Below are positions 1 to 9,300 of a stretch of DNA of 64,000 bases, piece by piece (position 1 is the first letter of the stretch; each line of letters starts with the position of its first letter). Below the pieces are notes generated by a model. The model was given only the letters and a program-made list of their open reading frames with translations, had not been told where the DNA came from and made no database searches. A program made the translations under genes and the position numbers. Location of the stretch: NCBI GenBank assembly GCA_037355855.1, contig CM074765.1, forward strand, positions 2,790,001-2,854,000, in the 5' to 3' direction. This DNA is from Pseudo-nitzschia pungens (lineage: Eukaryota; Bacillariophyta; Bacillariophyceae; Bacillariales; Bacillariaceae).

Positions 1-92
1 ACGATCAATTTTTTTTCTTCGTTCTTTGTAATGAGTAAACCTTAACTGCCACCATATTAATTTGGACGTCTTGTCCCTTTTTTTCTGCAACC

Positions 93-941
93 ATGGAACG
101 ACGTCAATCAAATCTGTGTCAACTTCAGGTTGACCCTGGACGATTGCGACGTTCGTCACTCGATACTTTTCACATTATTGACCAGCCTTTGGCCGATTGG
201 CCAATTGCTCTTTATGTTATCGGCTCTACGGGTACAATATATTCAATAACTTTCACATCTTCGTGTACGATTATATGCAATTGCCCAGATTCCCACCCGA
301 CCTGCAAACATATCCTATTTCTCCTTTCTCTCATTGGATTCCTCCCGCAGCCCGGTGTCACATATGTTGATATTCAACGTGCTCAAGAGACGATTAGGCA
401 GTTATCACCATTCGAACATTTGGATCCAAAGACGAACTATCTTTGCTTCCGTTTGGTAACAGATGATATCTGCCGAGTTTGCGGTGTGTGTCAGCCGCCA
501 CACCCCAAATGCACTACTTATTTCTGTAATAGATGCTGTGAACTGTTGCATGAGTATCATTGTATTGGGAAATCAAAGTGCGTTATTTGCCAACGCAAGT
601 GGAAGCCGTACATCTTGAGTTATGTCAATACATACCCAAATGTAGCTCACGTGCTTATGCGGAACGGAATTCCTTGGTCATTCAGAACGACACGCTTTGG
701 ATATACATGGGATGGGACAACTTCCATATCTCGATATAGGTCGATTGCTGCGAAACCTGTTCATTTTTCGAAGAAATCAAGTCGGCGCCTACCCTCTTCT
801 TCCCGTCACCATTTTGGTACGGACGATGACTCGAGTAATCACTTATCCCTCAACACACCTACTCCCCCTACTCCCCCCGTTGCACCTACCGGTTTCGACC
901 CAGATGTGCCATCTCCCCCCTCGCATGTGGTTTCGCTATGA
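93..941 (+). CDS. SWIM zinc-finger protein with a second Cys-rich domain, associated with a MULE-like block
   Basis: The 282-residue reading frame starts at an ATG in a good eukaryotic context (accATGg). Residues about 55-78 carry the SWIM pattern C-x-C-x5-C-x-H (CNCPDSHPTCKH), preceded by a beta-type stretch as in known SWIM domains. Residues about 125-170 hold a second Cys/His-rich block (CRVCGVC, then CNRCC and CVIC) that resembles a cross-brace RING or ZZ type zinc fold, though I cannot assign the family. The C-terminus is low-complexity Ser/Pro/Thr. SWIM domains bind DNA or protein and commonly sit at the C-terminus of Mutator-like transposases. The large transposase in this block lacks a clean SWIM motif, so this separate gene could supply that function; that is inference. 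It is convergent with the 1214-3820 gene. A host gene unrelated to the transposon remains possible. Confidence 0.7.
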   Translation: MERRQSNLCQLQVDPGRLRRSSLDTFHIIDQPLADWPIALYVIGSTGTIYSITFTSSCTIICNCPDSHPTCKHILFLLSLIGFLPQPGVTYVDIQRAQETIRQLSPFEHLDPKTNYLCFRLVTDDICRVCGVCQPPHPKCTTYFCNRCCELLHEYHCIGKSKCVICQRKWKPYILSYVNTYPNVAHVLMRNGIPWSFRTTRFGYTWDGTTSISRYRSIAAKPVHFSKKSSRRLPSSSRHHFGTDDDSSNHLSLNTPTPPTPPVAPTGFDPDVPSPPSHVVSL

Positions 942-1213
942 TAACTGATATGGTGTAAAAAATATCACTTAAATAATTATTAGTTCTTTGTTACGATGAT
1001 TTATGTGCTTCGATAACGTTGTTTCTGTCTTTTTTGTTCTAATACCTTATTTGTTTGTTTTCTTTGTGTCGAAAACGGCTTGATTCTTTGTCACTATCAG
1101 TTGAATACAAGAATCTTTATCTGTCACGTCTACTACTCTCTCTGGGGCGGACCGTGGTGATGATCGATTTTTCTGTTTTTCGTTACGACGCTTTGAGTTT
1201 TTGGATAACGTTT

Positions 1214-3820
1214 TTATCGCTTTCTTCGTTTCTTTTCTCTGCGTCGTAAACGGTCTGATTCTTCTTCACTATCTGTTGAATCAAAGTATCTTTGACGTCT
1301 ACTACTCCCCCTTGCCGACCGCGGCGGTGATTGATTGCGGTCTCTCCTGTACCAATTGCTCTCGTAATCTCTTTCTCGGTTTGATTCGTTTTCGTCAAAT
1401 TCTTGGTGATTTTCATCTCGTCTGTTGCGTGACCTATCTATAGATCTTTCTCTTTCTCTTTCTGGTTCTTGGTGACTGTTGTCTTCATCTCTTCCTCTAA
1501 ATGTATCCCCTCCTCGGTCTCTTCGTCCTTCTTGTTCTTGTTCTACAGATCTCTCTCTTTCTCGGTCACTTTCCTGGTCCCGGCTTCGTCTGTTGTGTCC
1601 TCTCTGTCGTTCTCGTCCTTGTTGTTCTTGTTCTACAGATCTCTCTCTTTCTCGGTCACTTTCCTGGTCCCGGCTTCGTCTGTTGTGTCCTCTCTGTCGT
1701 TCTCGTCCTTGTTGTTCTTGTTCTACAGATCTCTCTCTTTCTCGGTCACTTTCCTGGTCCCGGCTTCGTCTGTTGTGTCCTCTCTGTCGTTCTCTAGATG
1801 TGTCGCCATCCCGTCTGTTGCGTAGCCTCCTTGATGCATCTCCATTTATTTCCTGTTCCCGATCTTGTCCGTTGCTTCGTCCGTTTCCGTGGTCTCGATC
1901 CCGTCTGTTGTGTCCTACATCTATCCCTCCGTTATGATACGTTCTGTTCTGTTGTTCATATCTATCGCCGGGTGATCCTCTCTCTCTGTCTGTTCTCCTT
2001 TGGTTTTCTCTTAGCTGCTCCTCCTCTTCTCGACGTCTGTCCCTTACAACTGGGTCGCCCTTTGGGCCACTTTTCTTTCGCTTTTCGTAAAAACATGATC
2101 CAGGATAACCTGCTCGTCTGCAATTCGTACAAGGGGCTGTGGAATTGCACGACGATACTTTTTTCTTCTTACACTTGATGCACACGTAGTTGAGTACACC
2201 AGATGCCATCAACTCTATCAATAATCTGTCGTCTTTTATTTTCGAAATGTCTTCTGCTGTCATGAAACCATTTCTGCCTCTTTCCAACATTGTTTGTTGT
2301 GCTTGGGTCAAGTCATTCGGTTCTGGGTAGGTTTCTTCTCCAGGTTGAATGTACCGACACGTTTTCATGTACGTTTTCCCAAATATTTTGCACTGGCAAC
2401 ACGGTTGTTTACCATCACATCTAAACTTTATTTTTCTACCAATGCAGTGGTTGCATGGTTGGATAGGTTCTTCATCTTCGCTTTCGTTCTTTCCATTTGT
2501 TGTTTGTTCATTTGGGGAGTGGTCCTCGTTATCATCATTATTGTGATAGTTAATTTCATCTTCCGGATCGTTCTGATTAACATTCTGGTATCCCGTGTCT
2601 GGTTGTTGGACGGGCATCAGTGGATGGTTCGGTTGGTTCTGATGATGTCGAATGGGCAGAAGTGCTTCGTTTGCCTCGTGTCGAACGTGGACAAGAGGGT
2701 GCTGGTGGTGATGAACCGGTACAATATCGTTTCGGCGTTGGATGGGCACATGTGGGTGGTGATGAACCGGTACAATATCGTTTTGGTGTTGGATGGGCAC
2801 AAGTTGGTTATGAGGGATTTGACAGAAAGGTACTAGTGGGCGAGTCGTGTTGTGATGGACAGGGAATAATCGGCGATTCACGTTGTAATTGACTGCAATC
2901 TGCGGGTTGTTTGGGTGTTGGACGGGGGCAGGCGGAAGATTCGGTGGTTGTTGGACGGGGGCAGGCGGAAGATTCGGTGGTTGTTGGACGGGGGCAGGCG
3001 GAAGATTCGGTGGTTGTTGGACGGGGACAGGCGGAAGATTCGGTGGTTGTTGGACGGGGGCAGGCGGAAGATTCGGTGGTTGTTGGACGGGGGCAGGCGG
3101 AAGATTCGGTGGTTGTTGGACGGGGACAGGCGGAAGATTCGGTGGTTGTTGAACGGGTACAAGTGGCATATTTGGCGGTTGTTGGACGGGGACAAGTGGC
3201 AGATTCGGCGGTTGTTGAACGGGGACAGGCGGAAGATTCGGTGGTTGTTGAACGGGTACAAGTGGCATATTTGGCGGTTGTTGGACGGGGACAAGTGGCA
3301 TATTCGGCGGTTGTTGAACGGGGACAAATGCTTCGTTTGGGTGGTGTCGGTCTTGGAGTAGTGGGTAATTCTGGTCTAGATGGTGACTCAGTGGCTGCTG
3401 ATTTCCTTCTTGACGATTTGGGGTAGGCGGTTGCTGATTCGCATTGTGTTGGACGTGTTGTTGTTGGTGTTGATTCGTTTGTTGATTTGCTCGTTGATTT
3501 AGCTGTTGGTCTAAATTCAGAGTCAGATGAACTTGATTCACATTGGAGATACGACCCCGGTGGATCGATCCATGCGATTGTCGATTATGTTCATTGTATC
3601 GTCTTCCTCGTTGCCGTGTCGGTTGATTGTCTGGATTGGGTACAGTGGCATCAACTTGCCGGCATGGCATCACGGGGAGAGTATCACTTTCATTACCTTC
3701 ACTTCTACTGTCGTCCGTTTCATTACCTACGTCATCCGCGTTGTTGTCTTCTTCTTGGGTTTGGCTGTAGTCACTCACGCCGCAAAATATTGCGATTGCA
3801 GTAGAAAGTTTGTTTCCCAT
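1214..3820 (-). CDS. Repeat-rich protein with two Zn2Cys6-like clusters and an Arg/Glu-rich tail
   Basis: This 868-residue frame is open throughout. It begins MGNKLST, a candidate N-myristoylation signal (MGxxxS). It then has an acidic segment, a Gln/Asn-rich segment, and about 12 copies of an 11-residue repeat VQQPPNLPPAP. Residues about 445-480 and 525-560 each show six cysteines spaced like fungal Zn2Cys6 binuclear clusters; the second reads C-x2-C-x7-C-x5-C-x2-C-x8-C. The C-terminal third is Arg/Glu/Ser-rich, with a 30-residue unit repeated three times, and ends in a basic KKRRKR-type tail. Such a layout suggests DNA or RNA binding, but no function can be named. It lies between the SWIM gene (convergent) and the protease/transposase frames (same strand), so it may be cargo or a partner of the same element. 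Confidence 0.6.
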   Translation of the reverse strand: MGNKLSTAIAIFCGVSDYSQTQEEDNNADDVGNETDDSRSEGNESDTLPVMPCRQVDATVPNPDNQPTRQRGRRYNEHNRQSHGSIHRGRISNVNQVHLTLNLDQQLNQRANQQTNQHQQQHVQHNANQQPPTPNRQEGNQQPLSHHLDQNYPLLQDRHHPNEAFVPVQQPPNMPLVPVQQPPNMPLVPVQQPPNLPPVPVQQPPNLPLVPVQQPPNMPLVPVQQPPNLPPVPVQQPPNLPPAPVQQPPNLPPAPVQQPPNLPPVPVQQPPNLPPAPVQQPPNLPPAPVQQPPNLPPAPVQHPNNPQIAVNYNVNRRLFPVHHNTTRPLVPFCQIPHNQLVPIQHQNDIVPVHHHPHVPIQRRNDIVPVHHHQHPLVHVRHEANEALLPIRHHQNQPNHPLMPVQQPDTGYQNVNQNDPEDEINYHNNDDNEDHSPNEQTTNGKNESEDEEPIQPCNHCIGRKIKFRCDGKQPCCQCKIFGKTYMKTCRYIQPGEETYPEPNDLTQAQQTMLERGRNGFMTAEDISKIKDDRLLIELMASGVLNYVCIKCKKKKVSSCNSTAPCTNCRRAGYPGSCFYEKRKKSGPKGDPVVRDRRREEEEQLRENQRRTDRERGSPGDRYEQQNRTYHNGGIDVGHNRRDRDHGNGRSNGQDREQEINGDASRRLRNRRDGDTSRERQRGHNRRSRDQESDRERERSVEQEQQGRERQRGHNRRSRDQESDRERERSVEQEQQGRERQRGHNRRSRDQESDRERERSVEQEQEGRRDRGGDTFRGRDEDNSHQEPERERERSIDRSRNRRDENHQEFDENESNRERDYESNWYRRDRNQSPPRSARGSSRRQRYFDSTDSEEESDRLRRREKKRRKR
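1531..1794 (-). repeat. 90-bp coding tandem repeat, three copies
   Basis: Three nearly identical 90-bp units (starts 1531, 1621 and 1711) keep the reading frame of the 868-residue protein and encode a 30-residue Arg/Glu/Ser-rich unit (RERQRGHNRRSRDQESDRER and following). Near-identity of the units points to recent expansion. Confidence 0.9.
2917..3326 (-). repeat. 33-bp coding minisatellite (Pro/Gln repeat)
   Basis: About 12 full copies plus a partial copy of a 33-bp unit encode VQQPPN(L/M)P(P/L)(A/V)P. Frame is preserved in all copies, so this is a coding expansion and not a spacer-separated array. Confidence 0.9.
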
Positions 3821-3980
3821 TGCGGCTGATGGGTTTGAATCGACATGAAAACTTTTTTATGAGCAACTTTTTTCTAGTAGAAGTGTTTATTTTTTCGCCG
3901 GTGGATGCTTAATATCAAAAATGGAAAGGTTTTTGTTCGAACTCGTTTCTGGGAGTGATTTTTCGTTGCGGGTGTAGTCA

Positions 3981-4090
3981 CGGTGGGTAGACACGATCTT
4001 GGTGTGCTCACGGTGGGTAGACACGATCTTGGTGTGCTCACGGTGGGTAGACACGATCTTGGTGTGCTCACGGTGGGTAGACACGCTCTT
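3981..4090. repeat. 30-bp minisatellite in an intergenic gap
   Basis: Three complete copies and one partial copy of a 30-bp unit (cggtgggtagacacgatctt plus ten more bases) occur between the 868-residue gene and the next minus-strand frame. No convincing gene occupies 3,821-4,176. Confidence 0.9.
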
Positions 4091-4176
4091 GATTGAGAAC
4101 ATAACGGAAATCAACTGACAATGTGTGTCGTCGAATTTTCATTCTTGTGTTTGTTCTCCACCTTTTGTCGCGTTTA

Positions 4177-5127
4177 TTATGATGTAACGGGTGAAATTTC
4201 TTTCCTTTTTCCTCTTCTTGACGGGATTCCAAGGTTTCGGATGATAACCTCATAGAACGGGTAGTTTTTATTTCTCTTGATTCCTTCCAAGAAAGAAACG
4301 GCATCGCCATTTCGGAAGGCTGAAATAACCTCTGACCATCTTAGATTCATTTTGCAAAACAATATAAGCGCCCTCCTTTTAACCCTGCCACGTGCCTTTT
4401 CTAACCTTTTCCCCGGAAAATTTGCGTTTCGACCAGGATTAAAATTGTTGTATAGACGACTGTGTACACGATTGGCAATGTAAGATAGGAAATGATTCGG
4501 CATGTTTCCGTAACCTTTTGGGCGGCAGTCATGATTCTCTACCATATCCATGTAAATCGATTTCCACTGTTTAATATTTCTTGAATCCAACAATTCTGGA
4601 TAATCATTGTCGCTATCATTTGGATCTATGGGCAGACAAAAGGTTCCATTACACATTTTCGTCCACTCTGTCTCGCCAATTGTCACTTGTAAACACATGT
4701 CAAGATTGAATGTTATGCGTTGTGAATCGATTGAAATTTGATCAATGTCATCATCACCCCCTTGATTATTAAGTGAGCCATTTAGTCGTTCATCTGATTC
4801 CGATTCCGTTTCGCCTTCCAAGTTCTGATTATTGACCGAGTCACTTAGTCGTTCGTCTGATTCGGATTCCTTTGTGCCTTCCACGTTCAGATTATCAACC
4901 GACCAGTCACTTAGTCGTTCGTCTGATTCCGATTCCTTTGTTCCTTCCAAATTGAGATTTGTTACACTTGAATCGACGTATGATTGAAGCAATCTCTGGT
5001 ATAAAATTTCAAATTGAGTTTTTTTCATCCGACGAATTTCGGATGATTGCATTAGTGTACCTTCGGTCAATTTTTCATATTCACACCCATGTTTTGAATA
5101 CCATCTTAGCCAACTTGGTGGCACCAA
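4177..5127 (-). CDS. C-terminal segment of the MULE/Ulp1 reading frame (frame-shifted)
   Basis: This frame of about 316 codons overlaps the end of the Ulp1-like segment in another phase and has no ATG at its start, so it is probably the continuation of the upstream gene after a frameshift or an unresolved intron. It contains three to four tandem copies of an acidic 20-25 residue unit (core TKESESDERLSD), then a unique C-terminal region ending in a basic stretch. I see no recognisable catalytic domain. I looked for a simple GT-AG intron between about 5,081 and 5,230 that would join the frames and found none that avoids stops. An independent small gene is the alternative. Confidence 0.45.
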   Translation of the reverse strand: MVPPSWLRWYSKHGCEYEKLTEGTLMQSSEIRRMKKTQFEILYQRLLQSYVDSSVTNLNLEGTKESESDERLSDWSVDNLNVEGTKESESDERLSDSVNNQNLEGETESESDERLNGSLNNQGGDDDIDQISIDSQRITFNLDMCLQVTIGETEWTKMCNGTFCLPIDPNDSDNDYPELLDSRNIKQWKSIYMDMVENHDCRPKGYGNMPNHFLSYIANRVHSRLYNNFNPGRNANFPGKRLEKARGRVKRRALILFCKMNLRWSEVISAFRNGDAVSFLEGIKRNKNYPFYEVIIRNLGIPSRRGKRKEISPVTS

Positions 5128-6373
5128 TCATCAACATCAAAGACCTGGGACTGTAAAAGTATCGGCATAGAATGGATGACACCAGGGAAATATGTAGCCA
5201 TTTGTTGTATGTACCAACATTTTGTTGTGTGTGATATTGATCAGTTGAAACCGTTGATTGTTTAAATATAACATCCATTGATGAAAGTCCAGAGTCAACC
5301 TGATTGTCAAAGAACATTTTATTCAACCCAAGTTCCCACCTTTGTGTGACATCATCTTCAGCATTAAAACATTCTTCCAAAATCTGTTGTGAGACATGAA
5401 GTAAAGCATCCTTGTGTTCCGTCACCATGCTGTTGAGAAGGTGAATATACGCTGTATGATCCAAAATGGAAATAGCCAGTACACCCCAATAGTAAAAGCC
5501 TGTCTTCAGTTTACTGTCATTGCTTGTGATAAAGATAGGCAATAAAACTTTGTCTGGCACAAACAGTTTCTCTGTAAGAGAATGACTCAAATAGTATGGC
5601 CGTCTGTCGCAAATAGTGTTCCGTACATTTGGTTCCGAAGCATTGATTGATTCGTGTATAAAATACTTGGGTCTCTGCCGATACTTAGGCATTGGGTGAT
5701 GATTAAGTAATTGCGAATAGAAATCAAAAACATTCGGAGTGATGCTACCAGGAACATTCCTCGTTATTCTCCGTACGTCCCCAGGAGTGACATTGTAAGG
5801 GATTCGATTGCCGCGAAAGCTCATGTAGAATGAATTCTTGATGTTTTCGTACGATAATGTTGGCTCCAACTCATATATCTGTGTCATGAGTTCATGCAAG
5901 AGCTCCTTAGTTTCTGATTCGGAAAGTGACTGTGATGTTGACTCTTGTATTTGTTCGTTGCAAAACTGGGAACAAAGATTGCCCAAATCATCCGACAGTT
6001 GAGAACAAGTGAATGGGTTCAGACCCGACACATTTGTTTCCTGTGTCAAGCCGCACAATGCTACCGGGTTATCTTCTTTTAAATCTGTGTTGAACAGCTC
6101 CACGTACTCTTCATCATGGTTGACTGCGTCATTCCGGTTCCCTTCTACGTTCCGGTTCTGTTCCACTCCTGCCATCCCGTTCCCATCCACGTCCACGTCG
6201 CCCTTATGTTCCACTTCTACCTTCCCGCTGCCTTCAGTGTCCTTGTTCCCGTTACGTTCTAGGTTCGCATTCCGGTTCCTTTCGTCATTCAAGTTCCCTT
6301 CTATGTTCCGGTTCTGTTCTACTCCTGCCATCCCCTTCCCATCCAGCACGTCCACGTCCCCCTTCTGTTCCAC
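5081..6373 (-). CDS. Ulp1/C48-type cysteine protease-like segment, in frame with the MULE transposase
   Basis: This 430-codon stretch is in phase with the transposase frame upstream and is separated from it only by a TAA at 6374-6376. Its first codon is GTG, not ATG. The N-terminal part is a tandem repeat rich in Gly/Asn/Glu (GNGMAGVEQNRN type). Residues about 275-320 (FITSNDSKLKTGFYYWGVLA, then ISILDHTAYIHLLNSM) match the beta-sheet core around the catalytic His/Asp of Ulp1 proteases, although Tyr occupies the usual His position. The expected Gln...Asp-Cys-Gly block is not recognisable before the frame is lost near 5,100. Ulp1-like domains are known companions of plant MULEs. Assignment is by fold pattern only. 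Confidence 0.5.
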   Translation of the reverse strand: MEQKGDVDVLDGKGMAGVEQNRNIEGNLNDERNRNANLERNGNKDTEGSGKVEVEHKGDVDVDGNGMAGVEQNRNVEGNRNDAVNHDEEYVELFNTDLKEDNPVALCGLTQETNVSGLNPFTCSQLSDDLGNLCSQFCNEQIQESTSQSLSESETKELLHELMTQIYELEPTLSYENIKNSFYMSFRGNRIPYNVTPGDVRRITRNVPGSITPNVFDFYSQLLNHHPMPKYRQRPKYFIHESINASEPNVRNTICDRRPYYLSHSLTEKLFVPDKVLLPIFITSNDSKLKTGFYYWGVLAISILDHTAYIHLLNSMVTEHKDALLHVSQQILEECFNAEDDVTQRWELGLNKMFFDNQVDSGLSSMDVIFKQSTVSTDQYHTQQNVGTYNKWLHISLVSSILCRYFYSPRSLMLMIGATKLAKMVFKTWV

Positions 6374-9300
6374 TTATACTTTCCCACTGCGTTCAGTGTC
6401 CTTATTCCCGTTACCTTCTAAGTTCGCATTCCCGTTCCCTTCCTCGTTCCGGTTCGCTTCTGCCTTCTGTTTCACTCCTGTCATCCCATTCCCATCCGTG
6501 TCCCCGTTCTGTTCAACTTCTTCTGCCTTTCCCTCGCCTCCCGTTTGCCTTTTCTGTGCAAAATCTGCCTTCCCATTCCCTGCCAATTCTACCTTCCCTT
6601 CAACATCTGATTTCACGATCGCTGTCAAATTTGTTTTGAATATTTGCATTAAATCATCTTCTTCTTCTTCTTTTATAAAATCACTCATAACTTGTTCTGG
6701 TATTTTGTCTGGAATCGGACAACCGCTACCAAGACTTTCCGAGTTATTTAAATCGGATTCGTCTATAACAGAAAAAGAAAGATCGAGATGTTGAAGAACC
6801 TGTCCGGCTATCTCACCAAAAAATCTGCTACCAAACTCTGTTAATGCGTAAACTTGTTCGTTGTTTGGTCGAGTAGACAAAACGGATCCATCAGAAAAGT
6901 ATGATTGTTGTTCGGTTGTTAATGGTTCTGGACTTCCACCCCAAACTTTTTTAACAGAAAAAGCAGCCAGAAAGGGATCTTCCTCACATGCAGAAAGAGG
7001 CAAAATTCTATGCGGTTTTTTCGAGAAGGGGAACGCCATATGCCCAAACTGGTTCTCTGGTTGGGACGCATAACTGCCAACTTGATAAACTTTGTATTCG
7101 CCCGGAACAATTGTGGATAGATCCTCTACTTTCATACCGAAAGGGTCCCTACCTTCATTAACCGATGTTGACTCACTCTTCTTCGTCAATGCATTCATCT
7201 GATCTACACCTTCTTGACAGAAAAGGCCATTGGGCTGTGTAAAGCGTTTTGTAATATCATCTGCTTTCTTCTGGTTTCTTTTAGAAAGTGGCTTGTTGAT
7301 TGTAGATAACGGAGAGTCAACACCACCTTCTCTTTTCGATTTTTTCCTAACCGGGCTGGACAAATACATCGAGAATTCACCATTGGACCTAATCCGCCTC
7401 TTAGGTCCCCGAGTTTTCTTGTATAGGGGAGGACACGACATTTGTTTAGGGCACACAAGATTCGACATAGATTGCTCGTTCGGTGTCCGGAGGAAAAGAC
7501 TATTGGTGTGCAAGGCGAAGTAATCTTCAACCTTTCCTTCGCATTGTTCGAATAGACTTTGACTACAAAGACGGACGCATGATGCGCGGTAAACCAAGAT
7601 TTCCATCAAACCTTTCGATACAATAGACCGAAGAAAGGGCCAACGTGAATGCAACTTTGCTTTTTCGAATCCTTTCGTGAAACATGCACATGGGCATTTT
7701 CTCATTTGAGTAAATTCGACATGACGAGTGCAGACGATACGGAAGTTGTATTTTTCCCTAGCTGCTATTGGGTCTGCTGATGCACGTTGTTGATTCATTT
7801 CCCTTTCTTCATCCTCAACCTGATGGGACTTCCACAATATGATAAGATTATGGTAACCACCGTGCCTGTTAGCTCCACTAGTGAAGACGCAATTTAGCCC
7901 GACGTATCCTTCTTTTTCGTCTAATTCAGATGTGTCGACCAACGTGTAATCAGTGGCTTCAAACTCGGCAGAGTTCATTGTTTTGATCATTTGGCCAACC
8001 GACGTTAGAGAATTACTATAGTCGTCGGAAGGATCTCCGTCCAATTTTGTTTTCATTGATGCAATTGCCGCATTATAGAAACGCAAAAAAGCAATGTTTG
8101 TGTAATACGGTCGTCTATCACGAATGTTGGTAGTAAACATCTTGCTCGCAACAGTTTCGGCAAGGTTCGTCCGCTTGAAGCCCATACGGGCACCTTTCTC
8201 GCCGTGTTCACATGTTGCTTTTTTCTCATAATCAAATTCTGCAGCGTGTGCCTGGCATAGAGATTTTCTTTGCTCAAGACTATCTTGCGAAACACTTTCG
8301 GGGGAAACCGAATAATCCGATAACAGATATTTTAGGTACATAAACTGTCCCACGGCTCCCCTGACATTTTCAAGGAAATCCTCCTCCACGAATTGATCGG
8401 AATTCCCTACAACAGTCCATAATTTTGGGTCATATTTCAGAACGTACAACATGGCATCGACACAATCGTGCATAAGGAGGACCTTTTGGGGATTGTGAAT
8501 GTCAACGTTTTTGTTGTTGTGCAAACGCACAAGGTCAGAGAACAACCCCACAATTTCTTGAAAAAATGATTGAGTACTCGAAGAATTCGATGCGGCTGAT
8601 ATTCTTTTCCGGAGAGCACGGTCACATTTGTAGGCGAGATCGTTATTGTCGGGTTTGGACATACGAAGGGGGGGAAAGACTCTATCAAAGCCGACCCTGA
8701 TGGACCTTATGAGATGCTGGATACACAAAGCTACAAGAAAGGACAACCCATACCTTTGAAACAAAACATTAAACGTGGAGACAAGTGGGCCTTGATCAGT
8801 TAGAAAAGGGTGCCTGTCAACTCGTAGGTTCCCTTTCAGACACATCTGGATAATCCAACCAAGGTGTTCCGTCTTTTCACTTGGAATAATAGCCCATGCC
8901 AGTGGTACCGTATCACCGTAAGAGGTTTTAGTAACAAGAACAAAACATACACCGTCGTATGTGGGATCCTTATAATGGAAACAATCACCGACAAAAACAG
9001 GAGTTGTCAATGTGCCGAAAAACTTGGATGATGAAATAGGGGTTGCGACGAAGCATCTGTAAAATCGATCTTGTGCATCAGTCTGTAGAACAACGGTTGC
9101 TTCGGGATTTTCCTTGGCAAGACTCTGTAACCATAATGCCATTGAGGAATAATCCGACTTGACATTTTCAAGTATGTAATCGTAAATTGCCTTCTTGGTC
9201 ATAGTAACATATTTCGTTATGGTTCCTGCCTTGCTTGATGTACCCTTCAACTGAAACTTGCAGGCAGAAAATAGATGATCCGTTACAGACCTTTCGGAAA

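Noticed and set aside
2917..3326. Regular short repeats resembling a CRISPR array
   Set aside because: The repeats are directly adjacent, in multiples of three, and encode a Pro/Gln repeat within an open frame. There are no spacers.
5081..5230. An intron joining the protease-like and C-terminal segments
   Set aside because: The GT and AG pairs I tried by hand either hit a stop or give the wrong phase. A frameshift is as likely; transcripts are needed.
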